Below, in pieces: positions 19,798 through 26,958 of a stretch of DNA of 27,172 nt. The notes beneath the pieces were generated by a model. It had not been told where the DNA came from. It ran no database searches and saw nothing but the letters and a program-made list of their open reading frames with translations. This DNA comes from a virus: positions 1 to 27,172 of the IMG/VR virus record IMGVR_UViG_3300034061_004692, one strand, 5' to 3'. Each line of letters starts with the position of its first letter. Position 1 is the first letter of the stretch. A program made the position numbers and the translations under genes.

Positions 19798-21119
19798 TCG
19801 CACTGGATGCTGTCCTATCTAACGCCGATTGGACGAAAAGAACTCCCGACACGCTTGACCAGTTGAGCAAGTCAGGGCCGACATCCCGCGCTTGGTGCAA
19901 AGGCGCTTCGCCTCCGGACAACTCATGCCCTCCATCAAATAAGGGCAAGGGCGGAAAGGGCTCTGGCGGCGGTGGGGCTAAGGGAAAGAGCAAGGGCGAC
20001 AAAGGCGGCAAGGGCTCGAAGGGCCGTAAGTCATCAAAGGGTTTTGATCCCGACAAGTCTTCCGCCGCGATCGTGAAGAAACTCGCCTCCGTAGACGCGA
20101 AGGTCTCGAAGAAGATCGATGCGGCTACGAAGAAAGAGGAAAAGGCGAAGGTTGCTACCGCCAAGGCATTCGACAAAATACGTTCGTTTGATACGGCGTG
20201 GGTTGCCGCTAGAGATGCGCTTGATAAAGATCCAGGCAACGCATCAAAGAAGCGAGCACTTGATCGGATAAACAAGCAGATGCAGGCTGCGGCAGATGCG
20301 CACGCAAAGAACAAAGATGCGTATCAGACCGCAAGGCAGCAGCGAGAACTTGCCGTACAAGACCGAGCCAAGGCAGGCCGCGAAGTGCTGCAACAAGAAA
20401 TCTCTCGGGAGATTCTGGAGATCGCAGGCACAGACGGCCTCGCGACCATCTACGAATCATCCAAGGCGACGATCCAGAAGACTCACGCCGACAGGCTCAA
20501 GAAGGTCAGAGACCCAGAAGCCAGGGCTAGAGTGGCAGACGCCTACGCTTTCATGCTTGAGCACACCAATCCGGCTATCCATGCTGGGGCGTTGCAGCCA
20601 AAGCTCTCGATGCGAGGCAACGTGCGGGCCTACGCAAGACGCGGCGGCTTTGACAGAGAGACGTTTGAGCCTACCGGAGTTCCCGAGGTCGTCGTATCCT
20701 CTCGCGAATCGCCAGGCGTGATCGCCCACGAGATCGGGCACTGCGTTGAGTACAACCCGGAGGCCACCCGGTTGGCTCAAGAGTTCAGGACGCGACGCAC
20801 GGCTGGATCGCAGGAGGTCTCATTCCGCAGCAAGCTTGGCCGCGGCTACAAGAGCGACGAGCGCGGTGCACCGGACGATTTCAAGAAGGCGCACCTTGCG
20901 GCCGGGTATGACGACAAGGAAGCAGAGCACCGGGCTCACTACACCGGAAAGCGATACGTAAGCGGCAGCACCGAAGTGATTTCGATGGGCGTGGAGTTGC
21001 TCAAGAAAGATCCGGCCGCGTTTGCGAAATCCGACCCTGAATGGTTTGCCTTCACTACTGGCATAATGACGGGACGGCTACTGAACGAGTCCAGGCAAAA
21101 GAAAAAGGCAAGAGCGTGA
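19794..21119 (+). CDS. Zinc metalloprotease (HExxH) with Gly/Lys-rich N terminus
   Basis: The protein has 441 residues from ATG 19794, which overlaps the preceding stop. GVIAHEIGHCVEY at 308-320 contains the zincin motif H312-E313-x-x-H316, and Glu394 in GSTEVISMGVELL is the likely third zinc ligand. Residues 90-245 are a long coiled-coil-like helix region. The N terminus holds WCKGASPPDNSC followed by PPSNKG and a Gly/Lys-rich linker (about 46-84), echoing the preceding gene. A minor head protein that is packaged and ejected is the favoured idea; a head-maturation protease is less likely because a standard prohead protease follows. The fold is well supported; target and delivery are inferred. 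Confidence 0.8.
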   Translation: MIALDAVLSNADWTKRTPDTLDQLSKSGPTSRAWCKGASPPDNSCPPSNKGKGGKGSGGGGAKGKSKGDKGGKGSKGRKSSKGFDPDKSSAAIVKKLASVDAKVSKKIDAATKKEEKAKVATAKAFDKIRSFDTAWVAARDALDKDPGNASKKRALDRINKQMQAAADAHAKNKDAYQTARQQRELAVQDRAKAGREVLQQEISREILEIAGTDGLATIYESSKATIQKTHADRLKKVRDPEARARVADAYAFMLEHTNPAIHAGALQPKLSMRGNVRAYARRGGFDRETFEPTGVPEVVVSSRESPGVIAHEIGHCVEYNPEATRLAQEFRTRRTAGSQEVSFRSKLGRGYKSDERGAPDDFKKAHLAAGYDDKEAEHRAHYTGKRYVSGSTEVISMGVELLKKDPAAFAKSDPEWFAFTTGIMTGRLLNESRQKKKARA

Positions 21120-21382
21120 AGGCTGTAATCACTGCCGGTGAAACAGTGATCGAACTGTCGGAGTCCGTCGCCGAGACGGGGCCGCGTTTCGTCGTCTCCG
21201 GCCGCATCTCGCCGCAACTGAAAGCCGCTGTTGAGTCGATGGTAGAGGCGGCCGATGCGTCTTACGACTCGCCCGCCTACGGCACTCGAATCGGCTGGGC
21301 TGCGTCTAGCGTTGTGGATTTCTTGGGAGGCACGTTTGCGATTGAAGACGAGCCGCCAGAAGAAGACGGGGTCGTGTACTGA
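21116..21382 (+). CDS. Small hypothetical protein (88 aa)
   Basis: GTG 21116 forms a GTGA overlap with the metalloprotease gene. The protein begins with beta strands (KAVITAGETVIELSESVAET), then a helix (LKAAVESMVEAADASYDSP), and ends with an acidic tail (EDEPPEEDGVVY). There is no membrane segment or known motif. Its coupling to the metalloprotease makes an accessory or inhibitor role conceivable, for instance protecting the producing cell, but this is not shown. The stop shares one base with the ATG at 21382. Confidence 0.6.
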   Translation: MKAVITAGETVIELSESVAETGPRFVVSGRISPQLKAAVESMVEAADASYDSPAYGTRIGWAASSVVDFLGGTFAIEDEPPEEDGVVY

Positions 21383-21411
21383 TGGCAAGCGGCAACAACA
21401 GGAGCGAGAGA

Positions 21412-22071
21412 ATGAACATCGAACGCCGATCCCTAATCCTTGACGAGATCGAATCCGACACGCCGCTGCTCGCGGTTGAGGCGCGGAGCGAGGAAGGCGG
21501 CAACGAGTCCCGCGAGTGGATCGTCGGGTACGCCGCCAAGTTCGGCGTCTTGTCCCTCGACCTGGGCGACTTCGTGGAGCGACTCGACCCCGGCGCGTTC
21601 GGCCTTGTCTCCGAGCGGCGCGGCCGCAAGAAGCCGCTCCAGACCCGGGCTTTGTGGAATCACGACCCCAACTTCCCCCTCGCCCGCTACCCCGAGACGC
21701 TGCGGCTGACGGTGGACGACATCGGGCTCCGATACGAGTTCCCGGTGCCCGACACGACCTACGGCCGCGACATCGCCGCGAACATTCGGGCGGGAATCGT
21801 GAAGGGCTCGTCCTTCGCGTTCCAAGTCTCGTCAGGTGGCGACGAGTGGAGCATGGAAGAGGGCCGCAGCGTGCGGACGATCAAGCGGGTCGATTCGCTG
21901 ATCGACGTGTCGCCGACCACGTTCCCCGCCTACCCCGATAGCGACGTGGCGGTTGCCAAGCGTTCCTATGATCAGTTCCTCAAGCGGCAGGCCCACGTGA
22001 TTGCGAAGCACACTGCCGCCATTGGAAAGATCGGCGAGATCAAAGACTTCTTGAGGACGCATGGCCGCTAA
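21412..22071 (+). CDS. HK97-family prohead protease
   Basis: The protein is 219 residues from ATG 21412, chosen because AGGAG lies seven bases upstream; ATG 21382, overlapping the previous stop, would add ten residues. Family S78/U35 features are present: WIVGYAAKFGVLS, the catalytic His84 in RALWNHDPNFPLAR, and the nucleophile Ser (133/134) in GIVKGSSFAFQV. The distal DVSPTTFPAYPDSDV segment is also typical. It cleaves the capsid delta domain and itself during head maturation. Position just upstream of the capsid gene is standard. It overlaps the next small gene by 11 bases. Confidence 0.92.
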   Translation: MNIERRSLILDEIESDTPLLAVEARSEEGGNESREWIVGYAAKFGVLSLDLGDFVERLDPGAFGLVSERRGRKKPLQTRALWNHDPNFPLARYPETLRLTVDDIGLRYEFPVPDTTYGRDIAANIRAGIVKGSSFAFQVSSGGDEWSMEEGRSVRTIKRVDSLIDVSPTTFPAYPDSDVAVAKRSYDQFLKRQAHVIAKHTAAIGKIGEIKDFLRTHGR

Positions 22072-22234
22072 GAGCGGGGATTCCTGCCCCAAGTGCACTG
22101 CGGGCCGTTTGCTGGTCGCATCCAGCCAGCGGCAGGGGGAGTACCAAATTCGGTACTTGCGCTGCCGCGATTGCGGCTGCACCGACAAGCACGTGCTGCC
22201 CGCGGTCGAGGTTCGCCGCGCGAAGGCGGGCTAG
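22061..22234 (+). CDS. Small zinc-ribbon protein (57 aa)
   Basis: ATG 22061 has GAGGA four bases upstream and overlaps the protease stop by 11 bases; the frame ends at TAG 22232-22234. The 57 residues contain CPKC near the N terminus and CRDCGC in the middle, a four-cysteine zinc ribbon, with a basic C terminus (VRRAKAG). Zinc ribbons of this size often bind nucleic acid or act as small adaptors. It lies between protease and capsid genes, where scaffold or accessory proteins are usual. Function is unknown; the coding call is supported by overlap, ribosome site and the Cys pairs. Confidence 0.65.
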   Translation: MAAKSGDSCPKCTAGRLLVASSQRQGEYQIRYLRCRDCGCTDKHVLPAVEVRRAKAG

Positions 22235-22287
22235 GGTTCGTTTACTGCCCGCCCATCTTTTTCTGCAAGGGTTGGGGCGTGTCTCCA

Positions 22288-22327
22288 TAGCGTGAGGGTA
22301 TCGGCGGCATCGGTCGCCGGAATACCC
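22288..22327 (+). promoter_or_regulatory. Candidate capsid promoter -10 and leader hairpin
   Basis: TAGCGT (22288-22293) is a possible -10 box, without a clear -35. GGGTATCGGCG (22296-22306) pairs with CGCCG (22315-22319) and ATACCC (22322-22327) around an eight-base loop with a two-base bulge. The hairpin ends a few bases before the CAGGAG ribosome site of the capsid gene. It may stabilise the abundant capsid message. Confidence 0.4.
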
Positions 22328-22346
22328 GAACACAGGAGACGCTCAC

Positions 22347-23702
22347 GTGGCTGTCGAAAAGCTCAAGGCTCTGCTCGATGAACTGGCTGCCGTTGTCGCC
22401 GAGATGGAGGCGATGACCGAAGACGCCCCCGAGGGCGAAGACGCGGCCCCGATGACCGAGGAGCAGGAGGCGTCGCTCCGCTCGCTCGAAGTGAAGGCCG
22501 ACAAGCTGAAGGAGAAGATCGAATTCCTCCAGCGCGTGCAGACCAAGGAACTGGAACTCCGCTCCGTGTTGGAGCGGGCCGCACCCGTCAAGGCGATCGA
22601 GACCCCCACTGAGGAGAGCGTCGTGGAAAAGCGTACCGTCCCTGCCGTGCCGAAGGGCCACGGCGTCCTTCGCGCGTTCAAGGATTCCGAGACCGCGTAC
22701 CGTGCCGGTATGCACCTCCGCGGCTATGTCTTCGGCGATGCCGAGGCCCGTCGGTGGTGTGTCGATCACGGTGTCGAGCAGCGTGCCCAGGCCGGTGGCA
22801 TCAACAGCCTCGGCGGCGTGCTGACCAGCCCGGAAATGTCTTCTGAGATCATCCGTTTGGTCGAAGAGTTTGGTTCGTTCCCGGCGAACGCTCGCCGGGT
22901 GTCGATGAACTCCGACACGCTCGTCGTGGCCCGTCGGACCGGTGGCCTTGCGGCGAGGCCCGTCGGTGAAAACGTCGAGGTGTCGGCGAGCGACGTGACG
23001 TTCGACAACATCGAACTGAACGCGAAGATTTGGGGCGTGGCCAACCGCGTGCCCAACTCGCTGCTCGAAGACTCGATCATCGACCTCGCCGACGCGATGG
23101 CGGTGGAGATCGCCCAGGCTTACGCCGAAGCGTTCGACAACGCGGGCTGGGCTGGCGACGGCTCCTCGACCTACCACGGTGTCGAGGGCGTGGCCACGAA
23201 GATCCTGAAGTCGGGCTACTCGAAGTCGGTCGTCACCGCCCCGAGCGGCGACAACGTCTTCGCGGAGCTGGAGCTGAAGTCGTTCACGGACCTCGTGAGT
23301 CGCCTCCCGCTCTTTGCCCGTCGGCAGGCGAAGTTTTACGTGAGCCCGGCCGGTTACGGTGCGTCGATGCTGCGGCTCATGGTGGCCTCGGCTGGCAACA
23401 ACGTGGCCGACATCGCGGGCGGTGCTGGCCTCCAGTTCCTCGGCTTCCCGGTCGTGCTCGTTCACTCGCTCACCAGCGACCTCGCTGGCACGGGCGGCAA
23501 GGTGGCGTGCCTGTTCGGCGACCTCTCGCAGGCCGCGACGTTCGGCGAGCGGCGGGCCGTCTCGATCCGTACCGCCAGCGAGCGGTACATCGAGTTCGAC
23601 CAGACGTTGACCTTTGCGACCACCCGCAACGCGATGGTGGTGCACGACCTCGGCTCGACCACGGTGGCCGGTCCGATCGTCGCCCTCAAGTTCGCCGCCT
23701 AA
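22347..23702 (+). CDS. Major capsid protein, HK97 fold
   Basis: The protein has 451 residues from GTG 22347, with CAGGAG ten bases upstream. Residues 1 to about 90 are an acidic coiled coil (delta/scaffold domain), removed by the prohead protease in relatives. The mature part has the HK97 pattern: LGGVLTSPEMSSEIIRLVEE, VGENVEVSASDVTFDNIELN, VANRVPNSLLEDSIIDLADA, FVSP-type segment FYVSPAGYGASML and FLGFPVVLVHSL. It forms the icosahedral shell. It is preceded by a leader hairpin and followed by a decoration-like gene and a strong terminator, an arrangement giving a short abundant transcript. Confidence 0.95.
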   Translation: MAVEKLKALLDELAAVVAEMEAMTEDAPEGEDAAPMTEEQEASLRSLEVKADKLKEKIEFLQRVQTKELELRSVLERAAPVKAIETPTEESVVEKRTVPAVPKGHGVLRAFKDSETAYRAGMHLRGYVFGDAEARRWCVDHGVEQRAQAGGINSLGGVLTSPEMSSEIIRLVEEFGSFPANARRVSMNSDTLVVARRTGGLAARPVGENVEVSASDVTFDNIELNAKIWGVANRVPNSLLEDSIIDLADAMAVEIAQAYAEAFDNAGWAGDGSSTYHGVEGVATKILKSGYSKSVVTAPSGDNVFAELELKSFTDLVSRLPLFARRQAKFYVSPAGYGASMLRLMVASAGNNVADIAGGAGLQFLGFPVVLVHSLTSDLAGTGGKVACLFGDLSQAATFGERRAVSIRTASERYIEFDQTLTFATTRNAMVVHDLGSTTVAGPIVALKFAA

Positions 23703-23732
23703 CCTCGACCCCCTCAAGGAGACCCTGACCCT

Positions 23733-24182
23733 ATGAACCACGTTGCTTCCACCAAGAGCGTCGAGAAGGTCGAGACGAACGTCGCCTCGTCCGCTACTCA
23801 CTCGCTCGAAATCGACACGCTGGGATTTGCCTACGCGTCGATTGACGTTGCTTTCAGCCCCTTCGCCGGTGCAAGCGGCCCCACGGCTGCCGCCACGGTG
23901 CTTCGTCTCGCTCAGTCCGACGTGTCGGGCAGCGGGCAGACGAACATCAGCGGCATGGTCGGCGGGACCGACTACACCGTGGCCGCCGGTACGACCGCGA
24001 CGGGCGGCGTGGGTTACTCCCACCGCTTCGACGTGGATCTCCGCGGCAAGAAGCGTTACCTGACGGTCTACGCGACGCCCGCCAGCGCGTGCGGCGTCGT
24101 GACCATCGCTCGCCTGTCGAAGGGCGAGGTGGGTCCGGTTGACGCGACCAGCAAGGGTGTCAACACGCAGGCCGTCGGCTAG
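23733..24182 (+). CDS. Probable capsid decoration or head-stabilising protein (149 aa)
   Basis: The gene starts 30 bases after the capsid stop with AAGGAG upstream of ATG 23733 (a long spacing of about 11 bases). The protein is beta-rich with many Ser, Gly, Ala and Thr (SSATHSLEIDTLGFAYASID and YLTVYATPASACGVV), without charge clusters or catalytic motifs. Small beta-rich proteins directly after the capsid gene are usually decoration or head-fibre proteins. Assignment rests on position and composition. Transcription then meets a strong terminator. Confidence 0.6.
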   Translation: MNHVASTKSVEKVETNVASSATHSLEIDTLGFAYASIDVAFSPFAGASGPTAAATVLRLAQSDVSGSGQTNISGMVGGTDYTVAAGTTATGGVGYSHRFDVDLRGKKRYLTVYATPASACGVVTIARLSKGEVGPVDATSKGVNTQAVG

Positions 24183-24206
24183 TCGCTTGACAGCGTGAAC
24201 AAAGTG

Positions 24207-24249
24207 AACGGCGGGGTAGGCAATCGCCTGCCCCGCCGTTTCTCTTTTT
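24207..24249 (+). terminator. Strong intrinsic terminator after capsid genes
   Basis: AACGGCGGGGTAGGC (24207-24221) and GCCTGCCCCGCCGTT (24226-24240) form a 15-pair stem, with one T-G pair, around a four-base loop. TCTCTTTTT follows. This is a standard rho-independent terminator, separating capsid expression from downstream head-tail genes. Confidence 0.92.
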
Positions 24250-24259
24250 GGAGCGATCC

Positions 24260-24997
24260 ATGCTTGTGCAAGTTGGCGGCTCGTCGGTCGAAGTGCGGTG
24301 CGAGGCGATCCTGTCGGGGCCGCGATTCGGGCCGCTGATCAACGTCTTCGGGTTCATCGAGTCGATGATGCCGCTGCACATTCGCCCCACGCTTGGACAA
24401 GGGGCGTTTTGGAGTCAGGTGCTCACGCGGATGCTGGAGCAGTTCCAAGACACGACCGAGTACATCATTACGCTAGATATGGACAGTTTCGTAAGTCGCG
24501 AGTCGATCGAGCACCTCTTCGCGATGGCGATGACCTTCCAGTGCGACGCGCTCGCCCCTCTGCAGACGAAACGCGAGGACGGCAGGCCGATGCTCACGCT
24601 CCTCGACACGCTCGACAACCCGCCGGAGGGCGGCACGACGAGCCTGCCGATGGAGTGGTTCGGTGCCCCCGTCCAGCAAGTCGATACGGCGCATTTCGGC
24701 TGCACGATCATCAGCACCGCCGCCCTAAAGCGGATGAAGAAGCCGTGGTTCGAGGAAAAGCCCGATCCGAATGGTTCCTGGCATGACGGCAGGACCGACG
24801 CTGATATTGGCTTCTGGAGGCAATGGAAAGCGTCGGGCAACCGGCTCTACGTGACGCCGCGGGTGTGCATCGGTCACGGCGAATACGTGGTCACGTGGCC
24901 CGGGAAGAACTTCGCCTCGCCCGTCTTTCAGTACACGACCGAGTGGCAAGAGACAAAGAAGCCGCCGAAAACTGCATGGAGCCTGCCGCAGGAATGA
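24260..24997 (+). CDS. Glycosyltransferase, GT-A type, within head module
   Basis: The protein has 245 residues from ATG 24260, with GGAG six bases upstream in the terminator tail. A DxD metal/nucleotide-sugar motif lies in YIITLDMDSFVSRESIEHLF (Asp73, Asp75). It also has a hydrophobic HFGCTIISTAALKRM segment and DADIGFWRQWKASGNRLYV, followed by IGHGEYVV, as in family-2-like transferases. Its place between capsid and connector genes suggests sugar addition to a virion protein, which is inference. It differs from the three transferases at 1706-3952. It overlaps the next gene by four bases. No promoter was found after the terminator, so read-through is likely. Confidence 0.72.
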   Translation: MLVQVGGSSVEVRCEAILSGPRFGPLINVFGFIESMMPLHIRPTLGQGAFWSQVLTRMLEQFQDTTEYIITLDMDSFVSRESIEHLFAMAMTFQCDALAPLQTKREDGRPMLTLLDTLDNPPEGGTTSLPMEWFGAPVQQVDTAHFGCTIISTAALKRMKKPWFEEKPDPNGSWHDGRTDADIGFWRQWKASGNRLYVTPRVCIGHGEYVVTWPGKNFASPVFQYTTEWQETKKPPKTAWSLPQE

Positions 24998-25185
24998 AAA
25001 TAAAAATGGTCAAGGCAGTCAGGTCGTACCGCAAGGGCGACGTGATCGAGATTGAGGATGCGGCCGGGCGGCTCTTGATCGCCGACGGCTACGCGGTCGA
25101 GGAGCGGCAGCGGAATCTGATCGAGACGGCGACCGTCGAGGAGCGCTCCGAGACGGCCGACCTGAACCCCCGGAGAAAGCCGTGA
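24994..25185 (+). CDS. Small head-module protein (63 aa)
   Basis: ATG 24994 overlaps the glycosyltransferase stop (ATGA), with GCAGGA just upstream. The sequence begins KIKMVKAVRSYRKGDVIEIE and continues AAGRLLIADGYAVEE, a small SH3-like beta pattern common in short phage proteins located beside head-tail connector genes. The remainder is charged. The function is unknown but location is conserved in HK97-type modules. It overlaps the next GTG by four bases. Confidence 0.65.
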   Translation: MKIKMVKAVRSYRKGDVIEIEDAAGRLLIADGYAVEERQRNLIETATVEERSETADLNPRRKP

Positions 25186-25751
25186 GATACCGCAGCCTGA
25201 AACGCACGACCGCCCCGGTGGTCGAGCCCGTGTCGCTGGCCGACGCCAAGGCCCACTGCCGCGTGGACTCAAACGCCGACGATGCTCTGATCGTGGGCTA
25301 CATCCAGACGGCTCGCGAGCTTGTCGAGGACTATCTCGACCGCAGCCTCGTGACCCAGCAATACGTCATGCGGCTGGACTCGTTCCCGCCGGAGATCGAA
25401 CTACCCCGCCCGCCGATGAGCGCGACGACGACCGCCGTCACCGTCACCTACACCGTCTCGACCGGCGAGACCGTGACGCTGCCGCCCACCGAGTACCGGG
25501 TGGATCGCGACGCCACGCCGGGGCGGATCCGCACGCTCTACAACGGCTCTTGGCCCTCGCACCTCTTGGACACCAACTCTGTCACGGTCACGTGGTGGGC
25601 GGGCTACGGCTCGTCGGCTGACGTTCCGCAGCGGGTGAAGTCGGCCATGCTGATGACGATCCTGGCCCTCTACGACGGCCGTGGGGATGCCCAGTTGCCG
25701 CCCGGGGCGAAGGCTCTACTCGACACCGTGTCGTGGGGGTCTTACACGTGA
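25182..25751 (+). CDS. Head-tail connector, phiE125 gp8 / HK97 gp6-like
   Basis: The 189-residue protein starts at GTG 25182 in a GTGA overlap. The N-terminal half carries the family signature: VEPVSLADAKAHCRVDSNAD, then LIVGYIQTARELVEDYLDRS. The middle contains PPMSATTTAVTVTY and the TVTWWAGYG segment before a final helix (RVKSAMLMTILALYDGRGD). These proteins form the ring under the portal that receives the tail. Order relative to portal, capsid and the following closure gene is standard. Confidence 0.88.
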   Translation: MRYRSLKRTTAPVVEPVSLADAKAHCRVDSNADDALIVGYIQTARELVEDYLDRSLVTQQYVMRLDSFPPEIELPRPPMSATTTAVTVTYTVSTGETVTLPPTEYRVDRDATPGRIRTLYNGSWPSHLLDTNSVTVTWWAGYGSSADVPQRVKSAMLMTILALYDGRGDAQLPPGAKALLDTVSWGSYT

Positions 25752-26065
25752 TAAACGCCGGGCAGATGCGCGAGCGGGTGACGGCCCAAGTCGCCACGCA
25801 GACCACCAACACGCTCGGCGAGCCCATCCCCACGTGGAGCGAGTTCGCGACCGTGTGGGCCAGCGTCGAAGGCGTGACGGCTCGCGAGTTGCTCCTGGCG
25901 GGCCAGCAGCAGACGGAGATTTCGCACCGCGTTCGGATGCGGTATCTGCCCGGGCTCACCGGCCAGATGCGGCTCCTGTGGCGGGGCCGCACGCTTGAGA
26001 TCATGTCGATTCTGGAGCACGACAACCGCAGCGTTCACGAGTTGATCTGTCAGGAGACGAGCTGA
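25748..26065 (+). CDS. Head closure / head-tail adaptor protein
   Basis: GTG 25748 forms a GTGA overlap with the connector gene; the protein has 105 residues. The pattern MRERVTAQVATQTTNTLGEP, TWSEFATVWASVEGVTAREL and TLEIMSILEHDNRSVHELIC matches the SPP1 gp16-like head-tail joining family. It seals the portal-connector after packaging. An alternative GTG at 25733 adds five residues but lies within the upstream gene. Its stop shares one base with the next ATG. Confidence 0.85.
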   Translation: MINAGQMRERVTAQVATQTTNTLGEPIPTWSEFATVWASVEGVTARELLLAGQQQTEISHRVRMRYLPGLTGQMRLLWRGRTLEIMSILEHDNRSVHELICQETS

Positions 26066-26919
26066 TGGCTGTCGCCGGTGCCAAGATCACGGTCGAGTTC
26101 CCCGAGTTACAGAAGCTCCGCGAGGGGATTCGGAATCTGGGCGACAAGGCCGCCGCGGCCAAACTCCTCGGCGATGCCCTCTACAAGGCTGTCTATCCGG
26201 CGTTTCTCCGGCTGGGCGAGGTGACGCCTATCGGCCCGACGCGTAATCTGCGCGAGGCGACGGACCTCAAGGTAGTGACCTATGCTCGTAGCGGGGCGGC
26301 GGTCGCGCTATTCGGGTATCGCCGGGCTGGTGATGCGCCGAAGCAAAGCGCACAGGGCGGAACGATCCAGGCCGGGCCAGACCGGGCGTTCCATCAGTGG
26401 TGGTTGGAGTTCGGGACCAAGCAGCGTGTGATTTCCGAACCGACGCCGCCGAAGCGGTATTTCCGCAGCAGTTACGTCAAGGGCGGATTCCTGCGTAAGG
26501 AGCACACGCGGATTCGCAACGGGAAGCCGGTGCGCGTCCGCGCTCATCCAGTGACGGCTCACGCGGTCAGTGCCCACAACGTGACGGAGATGAAGCCCAG
26601 TTACTTCGCGAGCAGCTTCAATGAACTGGGGCCGTTCGAGATTCAGAAAATTCGCGGCCAGCGCGGCAAGTTCACGACCAATCCGCCGATCCCGAAGGCG
26701 TTTTTCAAGCGGTCATCGACCCCGATCATCCTGCCCGCCATGCGGCCGGGTGGTCAGGCCGGGCTGCCTCCGGTCCAGACGGCATGGAACCAGACGAAGG
26801 GGGTGGTGGCCGAGCGGCTGCAGTCGGAGTTGCGTATTTCGCTGGAGGCGGCGGTCAAGACGCTCGTCTTCCGCGGGTCTGGGTCGATCACCGGCGCGCT
26901 GACGAACGCCGGGGGCTGA
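26065..26919 (+). CDS. HK97 gp10-like tail-completion protein, enlarged
   Basis: The protein has 284 residues from ATG 26065, with CAGGAGACGAG upstream. The first half shows the gp10 pattern: a helix, TPIGPTRNLREATDLKVV, then an FG(Y/T) strand and AFHQWWLEFGTKQR. The end (IILPAMRPGG and then VQTAWNQTKGVVAERL) also fits. Typical members have about 110-160 residues. Here an added region at about 130-230, rich in His, Arg and Lys (RNGKPVRVRAHPVTAHAVSA), roughly doubles the length. It likely joins the tail to the connector. The extra region has no recognised domain. Confidence 0.75.
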   Translation: MAVAGAKITVEFPELQKLREGIRNLGDKAAAAKLLGDALYKAVYPAFLRLGEVTPIGPTRNLREATDLKVVTYARSGAAVALFGYRRAGDAPKQSAQGGTIQAGPDRAFHQWWLEFGTKQRVISEPTPPKRYFRSSYVKGGFLRKEHTRIRNGKPVRVRAHPVTAHAVSAHNVTEMKPSYFASSFNELGPFEIQKIRGQRGKFTTNPPIPKAFFKRSSTPIILPAMRPGGQAGLPPVQTAWNQTKGVVAERLQSELRISLEAAVKTLVFRGSGSITGALTNAGG

Positions 26920-26946
26920 CGCTGCAAGCATTACGGCCCGATCGGT

Positions 26947-26958
26947 CATGCTGCGGGT
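26947..26958 (+). promoter_or_regulatory. Weak promoter-like hexamer before DUF3168 gene
   Basis: CATGCT (26947-26952) followed by six bases and ATG 26959 repeats the spacing seen at 10566-10578 and 13539-13551, with a similar G-rich interval. No -35 or upstream TTGAC box is seen, so it is a marginal member of that set; GCGGG may simply be the ribosome site. Confidence 0.2.

Noticed and set aside
19794-21119. Treating the zincin as the prohead maturation protease
   Set aside because: A standard serine-type HK97 prohead protease with its His and Ser motifs follows at 21412, so that role is already filled.
22242-24023. Very long open frame (593 codons) on the minus strand opposite the capsid gene
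   Set aside because: It is antisense to a clear HK97 capsid gene. GC-rich codon bias on the + strand keeps the minus strand free of stops. Its translation is Arg/His/Val-rich and low in complexity, with no domain.
24187-24192. Perfect TTGACA (-35 consensus) after the decoration gene
   Set aside because: No -10-like hexamer lies 15-19 bases downstream; that space is the GC-rich terminator stem, so it is not a usable promoter.
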